A stretch of 64,000 nt of DNA from CAIXSC01 sp046349915. Lineage in GTDB: Bacteria; Planctomycetota; Planctomycetia; Pirellulales; Pirellulaceae. Positions 17,289 to 25,720 of this stretch are shown piece after piece. The position numbers and the translations under genes are program-made. The stretch's first letter is position 1, and each line of letters begins with the position of its first letter. The DNA is taken from positions 806,001 to 870,000 of the forward strand of contig JAXMBL010000005.1 of the NCBI GenBank assembly GCA_046349915.1, read 5' to 3'. The notes beneath the pieces are model-generated. The model worked only from the letters and a program-made list of their open reading frames with translations, was not told where the DNA came from and ran no database searches.

Positions 17289-19157
17289 CCCAAAACAAGC
17301 TCATGCCTGCCGTGATTTTCGACGCCGCGGCGCTCGAACGCAACGCGCGGACCCGCAGCCCAGCGAACCGAAATCGGTGGCATGACGGTCGTCCAGGTTG
17401 TCGGTGTTTCATTGTCGATAATTTCTTGGGTAAGGCGTCAATCGAGATACCGGAGCATCCAGACCCCGGCTTCACATGCGTCGCGTCAACATTGCAGTGA
17501 CACGATTCGGTCGAGGAGGCGGAAGAGCACCGAGTGCCAGGGATTCCAAGAGAGGAGGCGGAACACTAAACGTCTCCCGGTCTTCACGATCTGGCAAGGA
17601 ACGAGCATAACCGCGTGGAGGAATGTGTCGAACTCCATGCGTAGCAGCGTGCGTTTTTCTTTCTCGTGCTTCTCTTTCCAGCGAGCATCGACCGGTATCA
17701 ACAACGCCCACCAGGCTTTCAAGCTCCATGCCAACGCCGCCATGACCATGTACGCACCGTTGCTCACCATGCAACCCAACGGCATGTTCGTGGCGTGAAC
17801 GCCTCCCTTGAGTTGACCAATGAGATTCTCCTGATCGCAGCGCGAGTTGGCCTCGAAGACGATCTCCTCTCGCGATACCGTGACAATGTTCGTGATGTAG
17901 AAGAAGTAACGAATCTCGTCGAATAACTCGCGTTGTCCGTCCACGCCCCTCGCTCGCGTCAGGTTCTTGCGAATAACGACGATGCGGTAAGACTTCTTGC
18001 ACGCCACGGGTTGGTAATCGAACTCAGCGACATCCTCGTCCACCAGTTGAACGTCCTCGAAACCGCGTGCTTCGACGATCGGCTGCTTGCAGTTCTCGGG
18101 GCGCGCTCGCGGAGTGGTGGCCACATGGTACTTGGCCGGCCTTTTCAGCTTTCTCCAGGCGGATTCGGGCAAATCATCGGCGAGACCTTTGAGCTTTCCG
18201 CTGGCGTCCATTCCAAAGACGAACTTGACGCCCTGCGAATTCCAGCCGTCCAGAAACTCGGTCTGCGAGAAGTCGGTGTCGCCGCGCAACAGAATCTCGC
18301 GGAACCCGGCATCCTTGCAGAGCTTCACGGCGCGATCCAAGTACTCGGCAGCGTCCGCGTGCGAGGGAACGTTTCCCGGGCGATTAACCAGAAACAACGG
18401 CTCGCTCGTGTTCGCGAGGGAAACAACGAGCGGATGATAGCCCCAGACCTTCTTATACGAGTACTCCATGCCCAGCTTGCACTCTCCCAGCGTCTCGCAC
18501 ACCGTGCCGTCCGCGTCGATTACCGCACGATCAAAGAACTCCTGCGGTTGCTGACGCCACACTTTCACGCGGGTGTCGTTGAAGACCGCTTGCAACTCGT
18601 CCACCTCTTCGGCAACGAAGCGGCGACAGAAATCGCCAGCCGTGGTGGGGTCCGGGATTCGTTCGGCGCCCAGCGCGTCGAGATAGACCTCGTCGTTACG
18701 CAACCGTTCGAGATGCTCCAGCCGCCTGTTGCCCGCAAGCACATTGAACGCGATGTTCAGTACGTGGTCGGATTCTTGGTAGGGGCGATGCAATTTGAGG
18801 ACGGAGATGCGTTGGTCAATCGCGTCGACCAGGCCAAGGCGGCGCGCCATCAAGTGCATGGCGCCAATGCCGCCCGCTGCCAGTCCGTTACCACGCCCCG
18901 ACACTTCGTACTCAACGTTGCTTGCGGTGAAGGCCGGTTTCTCCTGAGGCGCCATCTCTCGTTGGCCAAGACGAGCCTCGATCCGACGCTTGCGTTTCTT
19001 GAGTTCGCGGGCGATACTGGCCTTCACTTGAAAACCTCCGTGTGCGTGTGGGTTCTTCTGTTTCGTGTACCAGAATAAACCCCGGAAACTCACGGAGGTT
19101 TTCGTGTTTTCAGGAGTTTTGTGCGGTATCTAACCGCAGGCGTAAGCTTGTTTAGGG
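17289..19157 (-). mobile_element. IS1380-like insertion sequence, 1869 bp
   Basis: The ends form a terminal inverted repeat: the left end CCCAAAACAAGCTCATGCCT and the complement of the right end CCCTAAACAAGCTTACGCCT differ at only three of 20 positions. A 6-bp flank TCTAGT is present on both sides (17283-17288 and 19158-19163); IS1380-family duplications are usually 4-5 bp, so part of the match may belong to the palindromic target. A single transposase gene fills the element. The insertion split a B-type palindromic repeat, halves of which remain at 17271-17288 and 19158-19170. Confidence 0.88.
17486..19027 (-). CDS. IS1380-family transposase
   Basis: 513 residues from a GTG at 19027, chosen because GGAGG stands 7 bases upstream; a longer frame from a GTG at 19093 has no such site. 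The protein shows the DDE transposase core: FDRAVIDADGTVCETLGECK with the first Asp, then MEYSYKKVWGYHPLVVSLAN, and ILLRGDTDFSQTEFLDGW with the second Asp. The Glu region is near RCDQENLIGQLKGGVHATNM. The length and motif order are normal for IS1380, and no frameshift is seen, so the element may be active. Just upstream, GAAAACCTCCGTG (19029-19041) and CACGGAGGTTTTC (19091-19103) form an inverted repeat that could hide the ribosome site in read-through transcripts. Confidence 0.92.
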   Translation of the reverse strand: MKASIARELKKRKRRIEARLGQREMAPQEKPAFTASNVEYEVSGRGNGLAAGGIGAMHLMARRLGLVDAIDQRISVLKLHRPYQESDHVLNIAFNVLAGNRRLEHLERLRNDEVYLDALGAERIPDPTTAGDFCRRFVAEEVDELQAVFNDTRVKVWRQQPQEFFDRAVIDADGTVCETLGECKLGMEYSYKKVWGYHPLVVSLANTSEPLFLVNRPGNVPSHADAAEYLDRAVKLCKDAGFREILLRGDTDFSQTEFLDGWNSQGVKFVFGMDASGKLKGLADDLPESAWRKLKRPAKYHVATTPRARPENCKQPIVEARGFEDVQLVDEDVAEFDYQPVACKKSYRIVVIRKNLTRARGVDGQRELFDEIRYFFYITNIVTVSREEIVFEANSRCDQENLIGQLKGGVHATNMPLGCMVSNGAYMVMAALAWSLKAWWALLIPVDARWKEKHEKEKRTLLRMEFDTFLHAVMLVPCQIVKTGRRLVFRLLSWNPWHSVLFRLLDRIVSLQC

Positions 19158-19163
19158 TCTAGT
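19158..19163 (+). repeat. Right target-site duplication of the IS element
   Basis: TCTAGT, matching 17283-17288, followed by CCGTCG, the second arm of the interrupted B-type palindrome. Confidence 0.75.
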
Positions 19164-19180
19164 CCGTCGCCCATCCCCAC

Positions 19181-20506
19181 TCACCCTTCCACCGGCCCCC
19201 GAAAAAACCCACTATCAGCCGGCGCCGAGTAGCGAATATCAAGCGCAGGACTGGTTGAAGGTTTTCCATCCTTCAGCGCGTGCAGCGCCAAGTCGAGCAC
19301 CGTGCTGGTCAGGAGAGTGCGTTCAACGGGGTAAGGCGATCGGTTCGAGTGGAAGAACTGTTCGATATTCCACACCAGCGGATCGAAGAACCGTGCGCCG
19401 GGCGGAATCGGTAGGTAGAAGTTCGACGCGACCGGGAGGGGCGAGCCGCGTTGGAAGCCTGCGAACGAAAAGTCCGAGACTTGTTCGATCAAGTTGACGA
19501 CCGACCCGCGGGCGCCATCGCGATACTCGACCAAAATTGCCAGCGGCTTCTTCACATTCTCACGCACTGGCCCGACGTTGTTGCTCGGCGACACTCGGAG
19601 AGCGGCTTGCAGCAGCGTTTCGGACATGCGGCCCGCTTCGAGCGCCTTCCAGACCGCATCCCCCTCGAGACACTCGACCGATTTCACGCCCGTCTCGCCG
19701 CCAGCTCGCCGCTCCAGCATGCACTGCAACACTTCGAGTGCGTGGAACAGATAGATTTCAGGGGCGCCGCGATCGAAGCCGAAGGTGACCAGCCCTTCGG
19801 TGAAGGGAGTGCCCAAGGGCGGCTCGATCTGCGGCACTCGCCAAGTGACAGGCAGCGACGAGCCGGCCATCAAGCCAAAGCCCATCTCGCGAGCGGTGCG
19901 GACCATTTTCGCGGCCAGTTGATGATCGTACGACAAGTGCTTGTCGACAAAGATGGGCGCCGTCTTGCCACTCTTGCGAAACACCTGAACGATCCGCTCA
20001 AACATCTCGTAGCGCGGATACAGCACCTGATTCCAGTCGTTCACCGGATAGTCGCCATGCTCGATGATCAACAGCACCGCGTCGACGTCCAACGAGTTAT
20101 CGCCGCCGAGCGCCGCGGCCACCGAGTCGCATACCTCGACTTGGTATCGCTTGCCGTACTCGCGCCCCAAATCGTCGGGCGGATACTGGTCATTGAACAT
20201 GCGGACCAGTTGGAGTTGGGGCTGGTGATGAAACCCGTTGCGCTGAAACCCATGGATCACTCGCCCGCAAATGTGGTAGGCATGCGAGCGAAGGCGATAG
20301 ATCGAGTTGATCGCCGCCACTCGCAGCTTGCGTCGCCCATCGGCCGCCTCCGCCTTCCGCGGCGCGGTGGACGGTTCGTCCGCGATCGCCGAGTTGACGG
20401 GGAGGGACGCGTTGGGTGCGAGGGGGGAATTCATCCAGGCCGAGGCAGCCACCGCCCCGCCCGCGGCGTGTAGAAACCGGCGTCGATCAAAGTCCAAGTG
20501 CGACAT
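19181..20506 (-). CDS. Tat-exported protein of unknown function, possibly dehydrogenase-like
   Basis: 441 residues; start at 20506 with GAGGTGG upstream. The N-terminus carries a twin-arginine signal (DRRRFLHAAGGAVAASAW), so the protein is exported folded. The mature part begins with RKLRVAAINSIYRLRSHAYH and contains DVDAVLLIIEHGDYPVND and APIFVDKHLSYDHQLAAKMV. The order (a first strand, a middle 'is responsible' strand and a VDKH turn) is reminiscent of secreted Gfo/Idh/MocA proteins, with the C-terminal VERTLLTSTVLDLALHALKD also fitting. No clear G-x-G nucleotide loop is seen, so the activity is open. It lies next to the IS element and is divergent from the GHKL ATPase gene. Confidence 0.75.
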   Translation of the reverse strand: MSHLDFDRRRFLHAAGGAVAASAWMNSPLAPNASLPVNSAIADEPSTAPRKAEAADGRRKLRVAAINSIYRLRSHAYHICGRVIHGFQRNGFHHQPQLQLVRMFNDQYPPDDLGREYGKRYQVEVCDSVAAALGGDNSLDVDAVLLIIEHGDYPVNDWNQVLYPRYEMFERIVQVFRKSGKTAPIFVDKHLSYDHQLAAKMVRTAREMGFGLMAGSSLPVTWRVPQIEPPLGTPFTEGLVTFGFDRGAPEIYLFHALEVLQCMLERRAGGETGVKSVECLEGDAVWKALEAGRMSETLLQAALRVSPSNNVGPVRENVKKPLAILVEYRDGARGSVVNLIEQVSDFSFAGFQRGSPLPVASNFYLPIPPGARFFDPLVWNIEQFFHSNRSPYPVERTLLTSTVLDLALHALKDGKPSTSPALDIRYSAPADSGFFRGPVEG

Positions 20507-20856
20507 AACCACCTCGAAGCTCACGGGCTAGCAGTTTAGGCGTTAATTTCCCAGGCGATTGTAGAGCAGTCCGCGACGGCCAGACAGTTGCCTGCAAAGT
20601 ACGACGGACTTCTAGTCCGTCGCTCTGCCCTGCGCGTTGCGGCAGTGAGGACCGTGGTGTGCCGCAGGCTAAAGGACTGGCGTGAAGCATGTTCCGCACG
20701 CAGGAAATCGACGGACTAGAAGTCCGTCGTACAGGCGGATCGACGGACTGGAAGTCCGTCGTACAAAGGAGGGGAATGCTTGGCGCTAGGTTGATTGACG
20801 ACCGTCGTTGGTATGCAATAGACGGCTCAACGAAGCATCATCAGGTGAGACGATCC
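20507..20856. repeat. Intergenic B-type palindromic repeats, three copies
   Basis: No gene is seen. Copies of the palindrome ACGACGGACT-A/G-GAAGTCCGTCGT lie at about 20599-20622, 20709-20731 and 20740-20763; the last two are adjacent and differ at one central base. Read as protein, these give DGLEVRRT and TDWKSVVQ, which is why a longer reading frame seems to precede the ATPase; it is not coding. The divergent promoters of the two flanking genes must also lie here but none is obvious. Confidence 0.85.
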
Positions 20857-22839
20857 ATGGCCAAGCGAGTTCGATCGGTCGGCAAGTCACGCAGAGAGTC
20901 CGCGGAGTCAGACGAATCGGGGAAGAGTAAGCGAGCGGCGAAGACTAAGCCGAGCGGACGCGGACGCTCGTCGACCACCCCCGCAACATCACTCACTCCA
21001 TCGTCGCCCACGCCCCGCGACTCAGACGACATTGACTCAAGCGATGGCGGCTCGGGGCGTTTACGCATTGGCGACGACTGGAACGCTATCAACATTATCG
21101 CTCTGTCGCAATCGAACCCGCTGAAGGCGGTCGCCGAGTTTGTCGAGAACAGCATCGACGCGGGAGCGAAGAATATCGTCATCGTTCGTGGGAAAGAGGG
21201 AGGCGACTTGTTCCTGCGGATTTCGGACGATGGCAAAGGCATTCCACTCGACGAGAACGGCATTCCGAACTTCAAGTATGTCGCCACTCATATTTGCGAC
21301 TCGATCAAGCGGCAACTCAAATCGCAAGGACAGAAGGGGCTGCAAGGCGAGTTCGGGATTGGGTTGTTGAGTTTCTGGACGGTGGGCGAGCGACTCTCGA
21401 TGATTTCGGCCGCGCGTGACGGCAAGTCGTACGAGATGCGCATGGAGCGAGGCGTACCAACATACCGCGTCCTGAAAACTCGACGGCTCCTGCCCGAACA
21501 CGGCGCCGAGTTGACGATTCGGCCGCTGTTGAGCGGCATTCGTCACTTTAGCGGCGAAAAGCTGCAATGGTATTTGGCGTCGGAATTGCGCGATCGCATT
21601 CGAACAGCGGGAGTGCGAATCCGCATCATCGACCGACAGACTCGCAGCGAGTATCCCGTCGAACCGCGACAGTTCTCGGGACAATTGCTGCATTTGCCGA
21701 CGCCGACCGCAACCGACTCGGGCGAGATTTACGTCGAGTTGTATTTGGCGGACCCGAGCGACGAGCGGCACATTGGGCTGTACCGCGCGGGGACTCGAGT
21801 GCTGCCGAGCCTCACGGAGATCCCGGAATTTGACCGACATCCCTGGAATAGTCGTTACTTGGAAGGGCTGATCGATGCTCCCTTCTTGACCATCTCGCCG
21901 GGGACGCGGACCGGAGTGATCCACGATGCGGCCCTTAGCAAATTCATCGAGGCGCTACAGCCGGTCGAAGCGGCGCTCGTGCAACTGATTCAGCAGCAGG
22001 AAGAAGCGGAGCGGGAGCGAGCGAGCCAACAGACATGGCGCTCGATCCGCCGAGCTTTCCAGGAGGCGCTGTTGGCGTTGCCCGACGATGAATATGAATG
22101 GTTTCGCATCGCCGACAATCGAGGGCGCGGCAAACAAGACTCGGGCCAGCCTGGTTTGCCATTGTCGGGTAACGCATCGCCAACGGGCGAAGGGGCTGAA
22201 CTGGGAGACGCGGCGGAAGACGATGGCGAAGGGGAGGTCGAGTTCTTCGAACACGCCGGTCCGCTATTCAGCGTGAAGGTAACCCCGTCGTCGACCGTCG
22301 TGGCGGTGGAGCAATCCAAACAGTTGCGAGCGATCCCCCGCGATCGCAGCCGTCGACCGGTCGACAAGAACCTGACGTATCACTGGGAGATCGTCGAGGG
22401 AGGTGGAACGCTGTCGGCAACCGACGACGCGCTGGTGTCTTACACCGCTCCACCCGAGCCGATGTTGGTGCGATTGCGAGTGACGGTGACTCAGGACGAC
22501 GTGGTGTGTCAGGGCGAAGCGCTGGCGACCGTGACCGATTCGCTGATCTCGGATCGACGCGACTCGGCCGATCGTCGCGGCCTGCCGAGCTACACGTTTC
22601 AGAATGCGCCGGGTCAGTTGTGGCGGTCGCGGTTTGACGTCGAGCAGAATGTGATTCTGATTAACAACGGTCACCGTGATTTTGTTTACGCGTCGCGCAA
22701 CAAGACACTGCAATTGCGCTACATTTGTCGATTGTTCGCGAAAGAGTTGGTGGTGAGCAACTTCCCGGGTCAGCGGCCCGATCAGTTACTGGAACGGATG
22801 ATTGAGCTATCGATGTACACCGAGGAGAACTTGCGATGA
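20857..22839 (+). CDS. GHKL ATPase (MORC/MutL-like) with an Ig-like insert
   Basis: 660 residues from the ATG at 20857 (AGGTGAGA upstream). After a basic, Ser-rich tail of about 65 residues comes a GHKL ATP-binding domain. The N-box is KAVAEFVENSIDAGAKNI (Glu97, Asn98), G1 is RISDDGKGIP, and G2 is QGEFGIGLLSFWTVG. EHGAELTIRPL and a transducer-like region with FLTISPGTRTGVIHD follow, then a helical QQQEEAERERA stretch. Near residues 470-570 lies an Ig-like module (FSVKVTPSSTVVAVEQSKQL, LTYHWEIVEGGGTL, VRLRVTVTQDDVV). The C-terminus is helical (RYICRLFAKELVVSNF). No signal peptide is seen, so it should be cytoplasmic. MORC-like relatives occur in bacterial conflict systems, but no nuclease or methylase is adjacent. 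The stop overlaps the next start. Confidence 0.85.
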   Translation: MAKRVRSVGKSRRESAESDESGKSKRAAKTKPSGRGRSSTTPATSLTPSSPTPRDSDDIDSSDGGSGRLRIGDDWNAINIIALSQSNPLKAVAEFVENSIDAGAKNIVIVRGKEGGDLFLRISDDGKGIPLDENGIPNFKYVATHICDSIKRQLKSQGQKGLQGEFGIGLLSFWTVGERLSMISAARDGKSYEMRMERGVPTYRVLKTRRLLPEHGAELTIRPLLSGIRHFSGEKLQWYLASELRDRIRTAGVRIRIIDRQTRSEYPVEPRQFSGQLLHLPTPTATDSGEIYVELYLADPSDERHIGLYRAGTRVLPSLTEIPEFDRHPWNSRYLEGLIDAPFLTISPGTRTGVIHDAALSKFIEALQPVEAALVQLIQQQEEAERERASQQTWRSIRRAFQEALLALPDDEYEWFRIADNRGRGKQDSGQPGLPLSGNASPTGEGAELGDAAEDDGEGEVEFFEHAGPLFSVKVTPSSTVVAVEQSKQLRAIPRDRSRRPVDKNLTYHWEIVEGGGTLSATDDALVSYTAPPEPMLVRLRVTVTQDDVVCQGEALATVTDSLISDRRDSADRRGLPSYTFQNAPGQLWRSRFDVEQNVILINNGHRDFVYASRNKTLQLRYICRLFAKELVVSNFPGQRPDQLLERMIELSMYTEENLR

Positions 22840-24758
22840 CGCGGCGGAACCAGCGGAACCACGGGAGTCTGATGCTGTTACTGGGATGCGCCGCGACCTG
22901 GGTGACGGGGATGCAGACTCGCGAGTCGCTCGCCGAAACCCCTAGCGTGCGAGCTCGGTATACGAAGTACGAATATCGAGTGCCGATGCGCGACGGCGTC
23001 AAGCTGTTCACGTCGGTCTATGTGCCGAAGGACGCCAGCGAGCCGTATCCGTTTTTGCTGCGCCGCTCTCCTTATAGCTGCAAGCCGTATGGAGTGGATC
23101 AGTATCCCGATCGCTTGGGGCCGTCCGACGAGTTATGCGAGAGCGGGTATATCTTCGTCTTTCAAGACGTGCGTGGTCGCTGGATGTCCGAGGGCGAGTT
23201 GGTGAATATGCGACCGCACATTCCGGCCAAGCGAGGGCCCAAGGATGTGGACGAGTCGAGCGACACGTTCGACACGATCGAGTGGTTATTGAAGAACATC
23301 CCCAACAATAATGGTCGAGTGGGACAGTGGGGAGTCTCGTATCCGGGTTTCTATACGTCGTGCGGCATGATCGATGCTCATCCGGCGCTGAAGGCCGCCT
23401 CGCCTCAAGCGCCGATCTGCGATTGGTTCATTGGGGACGACTGGCACCATCATGGCGCGTTTCAGTTGACGCATGCGTTTAACTTCCTGGCCAATTTTGG
23501 ACGTCCACGCCCCTCGCCGACGAAGAAGTTCGACCACAAGTTCGAGCACGGGGTGGCGGACGGATATCAGTTCTTCCTGCAACTCGGGCCGCTGGCGAAC
23601 GCGGATGCCAAGTATTTTCAGGGGCAGGTGGAGTACTGGAACGAGTTGATGCGGCACGGGACTTACGACGAGTACTGGAAGGCGCGCGACCTGCGCAAGC
23701 ATCTGAAGAACATCAAGCCGGCCGTGTTAACGGTGGGCGGTTGGTTTGACGCCGAGAATCTGTTCGGTGCACTCGAAACATACCGAGCGGTCGAGCAATC
23801 GAGTCCGGGGTGTGCGAACACGATCGTGATGGGGCCGTGGTCGCATGGACAATGGTCCAGCGGCGACGGGGCGTCGTTGGGCGACGTCGTGTTTCACCAG
23901 AAGACGTCGGAGTTCTATCGCGCGAGCATCGAGTTTCCGTTCTTCGAACATTATTTGAAGGGGCAAGGCGATGGTCGTCGCCCCGAGGCCTGGATGTTCG
24001 AGACAGGAACGAATCAGTGGCGACAATACGCTCAGTGGCCGCCCGCGGGCGTTCGTCATCGCGAGTTGTACTTCCGCGCCGACGGGAAACTCGCTTGGGA
24101 CTCGCCCTCCGACTCGGATCGCAACGGCAGCGGCGCTGGCAGCGCGGCGTTCGATGAGTATCCCAGCGACCCTCGTCGACCCGTGCCTTACATGGAGTCG
24201 ATCGATACGGTGATGTTGAAGGAGTACATGACGGCCGATCAGCGGTTTGCGTCTCGTCGACCCGATGTGTTGGTGTTTGAGACCGAAGAGTTGGAGCGAG
24301 ACACAACGATCGTGGGACCGATCGAAGTGGAACTGCATGTGGCGACTACTGGAACGGATGCCGACTGGGTGGTGAAGTTGATCGACGTCTATCCGGACGA
24401 TCTACCGGCGCCGAATCCAAATCCACGTGGAGTGCGTTTGGCCGGTTATCAGCAATTGGTGCGCGGCGACATATTCCGCGGCAAGTTCCGCGAGAGCTTC
24501 GAGCAGCCGAAGGCCTTCGAGCCGAATCAGCCGTCCGTGGTGAAGTTCCGATTGCAAGACGTCTGTCACGTGTTTCGCCCCGGTCACCGCATCATGGTGC
24601 AAGTGCAGAGCAGTTGGTTCCCATTGTTTGATCGCAACCCGCAGAAGCTGGTCGACATCTATGCGGCGAACGAGGGCGATTTTCAGAAGGCTACTCACAA
24701 AGTCTACCGCTCGCGCGAGAAAGCGAGCCGCCTGAAAGTGTTGACGTTGGGGCAATAA
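22836..24758 (+). CDS. CocE/NonD family serine hydrolase, secreted
   Basis: 640 residues; its ATG overlaps the TGA of the ATPase gene (ATGA), so the two are probably coupled. A signal peptide is present (LMLLLGCAATWVTG). The alpha/beta-hydrolase part begins YEYRVPMRDGVKLFTSVYVP, has RRSPYSCKPYG and the long insert YIFVFQDVRGRWMSEGE, and carries the nucleophile in GQWGVSYPGF (Ser168). The Asp region is TVGGWFDAENLFGALETYRA and the His is in MGPWSHGQW. A C-terminal jelly-roll domain (TIVGPIEVELHVATTGTDAD, VCHVFRPGHRIMVQVQSSW) completes the family architecture of acyl and dipeptidyl hydrolases. The substrate cannot be read from sequence. Why an exported hydrolase should be coupled to a cytoplasmic GHKL ATPase is unclear. 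Confidence 0.92.
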   Translation: MTRRNQRNHGSLMLLLGCAATWVTGMQTRESLAETPSVRARYTKYEYRVPMRDGVKLFTSVYVPKDASEPYPFLLRRSPYSCKPYGVDQYPDRLGPSDELCESGYIFVFQDVRGRWMSEGELVNMRPHIPAKRGPKDVDESSDTFDTIEWLLKNIPNNNGRVGQWGVSYPGFYTSCGMIDAHPALKAASPQAPICDWFIGDDWHHHGAFQLTHAFNFLANFGRPRPSPTKKFDHKFEHGVADGYQFFLQLGPLANADAKYFQGQVEYWNELMRHGTYDEYWKARDLRKHLKNIKPAVLTVGGWFDAENLFGALETYRAVEQSSPGCANTIVMGPWSHGQWSSGDGASLGDVVFHQKTSEFYRASIEFPFFEHYLKGQGDGRRPEAWMFETGTNQWRQYAQWPPAGVRHRELYFRADGKLAWDSPSDSDRNGSGAGSAAFDEYPSDPRRPVPYMESIDTVMLKEYMTADQRFASRRPDVLVFETEELERDTTIVGPIEVELHVATTGTDADWVVKLIDVYPDDLPAPNPNPRGVRLAGYQQLVRGDIFRGKFRESFEQPKAFEPNQPSVVKFRLQDVCHVFRPGHRIMVQVQSSWFPLFDRNPQKLVDIYAANEGDFQKATHKVYRSREKASRLKVLTLGQ

Positions 24759-25432
24759 AGTTGCCTTTGGCTCCGCCAAAGCAGCAATAACCGCAACCCC
24801 GCGAGCGCCGATTCGGTGCGACTTACGCGGCCACTCGTAGGGTGCCGTCAAGCCGCAGGCGCAGACGCATCACGCGTACCAAGCGATCCGCCAGGCCGAG
24901 AGAAGCCCTGCACTCGCGGCGGCGTTATCGAAGACGCCACGCCAACTCAACGAGAAGGTGCGTTTTCACCGGGCGGTGGGGGAGCATCCGGTGATGGCAG
25001 AATCGCTCGCCGCCCGGTTCGACTTACGCGAAAACTCGTAGGGTGCTGTCAAGCCGAAGGCGCAGACGCACCACGCGCACCGAACAATTCGCCAGTCCGA
25101 GAGAAGCCCTGCACTCGCGGCGGCGTTATCGAAGACGCCACGCCAACTCAACGATAAGGTGCGTTTTCACCGGGCGGTGGGGGAGCATCCGGTGATGGCA
25201 GAATCGCTCGCCGCCCGGTTCGACGCACCCTACTTTTGGCTTTTTTCAAAAATCTTGCGATCGCCTGAGAAAATCCTGGGCGTCGAGGCATTACCTGATA
25301 GTGCGTCCAGAACGGCTCGAAGCTGTTCCAAGCCGGCCTGAAGGAATGGAATAGCTAACCAAGCGATTCGACCTACAATGCAGGCTACCAATGCAGTTTT
25401 TCTTCCAAGAATCTTTGACGAGGAATCAGACG
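24759..25432. repeat. Intergenic region with a 201-bp tandem duplication
   Basis: A C-type hairpin (24761-24787) begins right after the hydrolase stop codon. From 24820 to about 25220 a 201-bp unit occurs twice (24820-25020 and 25021-25220). The second halves are nearly identical, containing CCGGGCGGTGGGGGAGCATC, while the first halves show scattered differences. No open frame spans both copies consistently, and no gene is supported. The remaining 25221-25432 holds only leader sequence for the small lipoprotein gene. Confidence 0.8.
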
Positions 25433-25669
25433 ATGCGGCAGTTTTTGATGATGGTGATGTTGGGACTTTGCCTTGCGATGGTTGGGTGCGGCGAAGGAGG
25501 CGGTGGGTCGGGCAGCTCCAGCAGCGGATCATCCAGCTCGGCGCCCCCGCCCGCTCCTGTCGCCGTCCCGTCGGTGTCGAGCGAAACGCCCATGCCAGAG
25601 CCGTCCACCCCAGCGACGCCGCCCGCGGACAACCTGCCTCAGACCGACACGCCGTCCGAACGTCAATAG
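25433..25669 (+). CDS. Small lipoprotein, low-complexity
   Basis: 78 residues; start at 25433 with GAGGAA about 9 bases upstream. The N-terminus is a lipoprotein signal (MRQFLMMVMLGLCLAMVGC), with Cys19 as the likely lipidated residue. The mature part is Gly/Ser-rich, then Pro/Ala/Val/Thr-rich, with no fold expected. It ends 51 bp before the large membrane protein gene, in the same direction, and may be the first gene of that operon. No family can be named. Confidence 0.7.
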   Translation: MRQFLMMVMLGLCLAMVGCGEGGGGSGSSSSGSSSSAPPPAPVAVPSVSSETPMPEPSTPATPPADNLPQTDTPSERQ

Positions 25670-25720
25670 TTCGACGATTCCCCTCGCCCCTCATCGACAC
25701 TCGCCGGATGGACTTACCTC

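Noticed and set aside
19029..19103. Inverted GAAAACCTCCGTG pair as IS ends
   Set aside because: The pair is inside the element; the true ends are the CCC...GGG repeats at 17289 and 19157 flanked by TCTAGT.
20689..20856. N-terminal extension of the GHKL ATPase
   Set aside because: The 56 extra residues include the translated B repeats (DGLEVRRT, TDWKSVVQ); the ATG at 20857 has a ribosome site.
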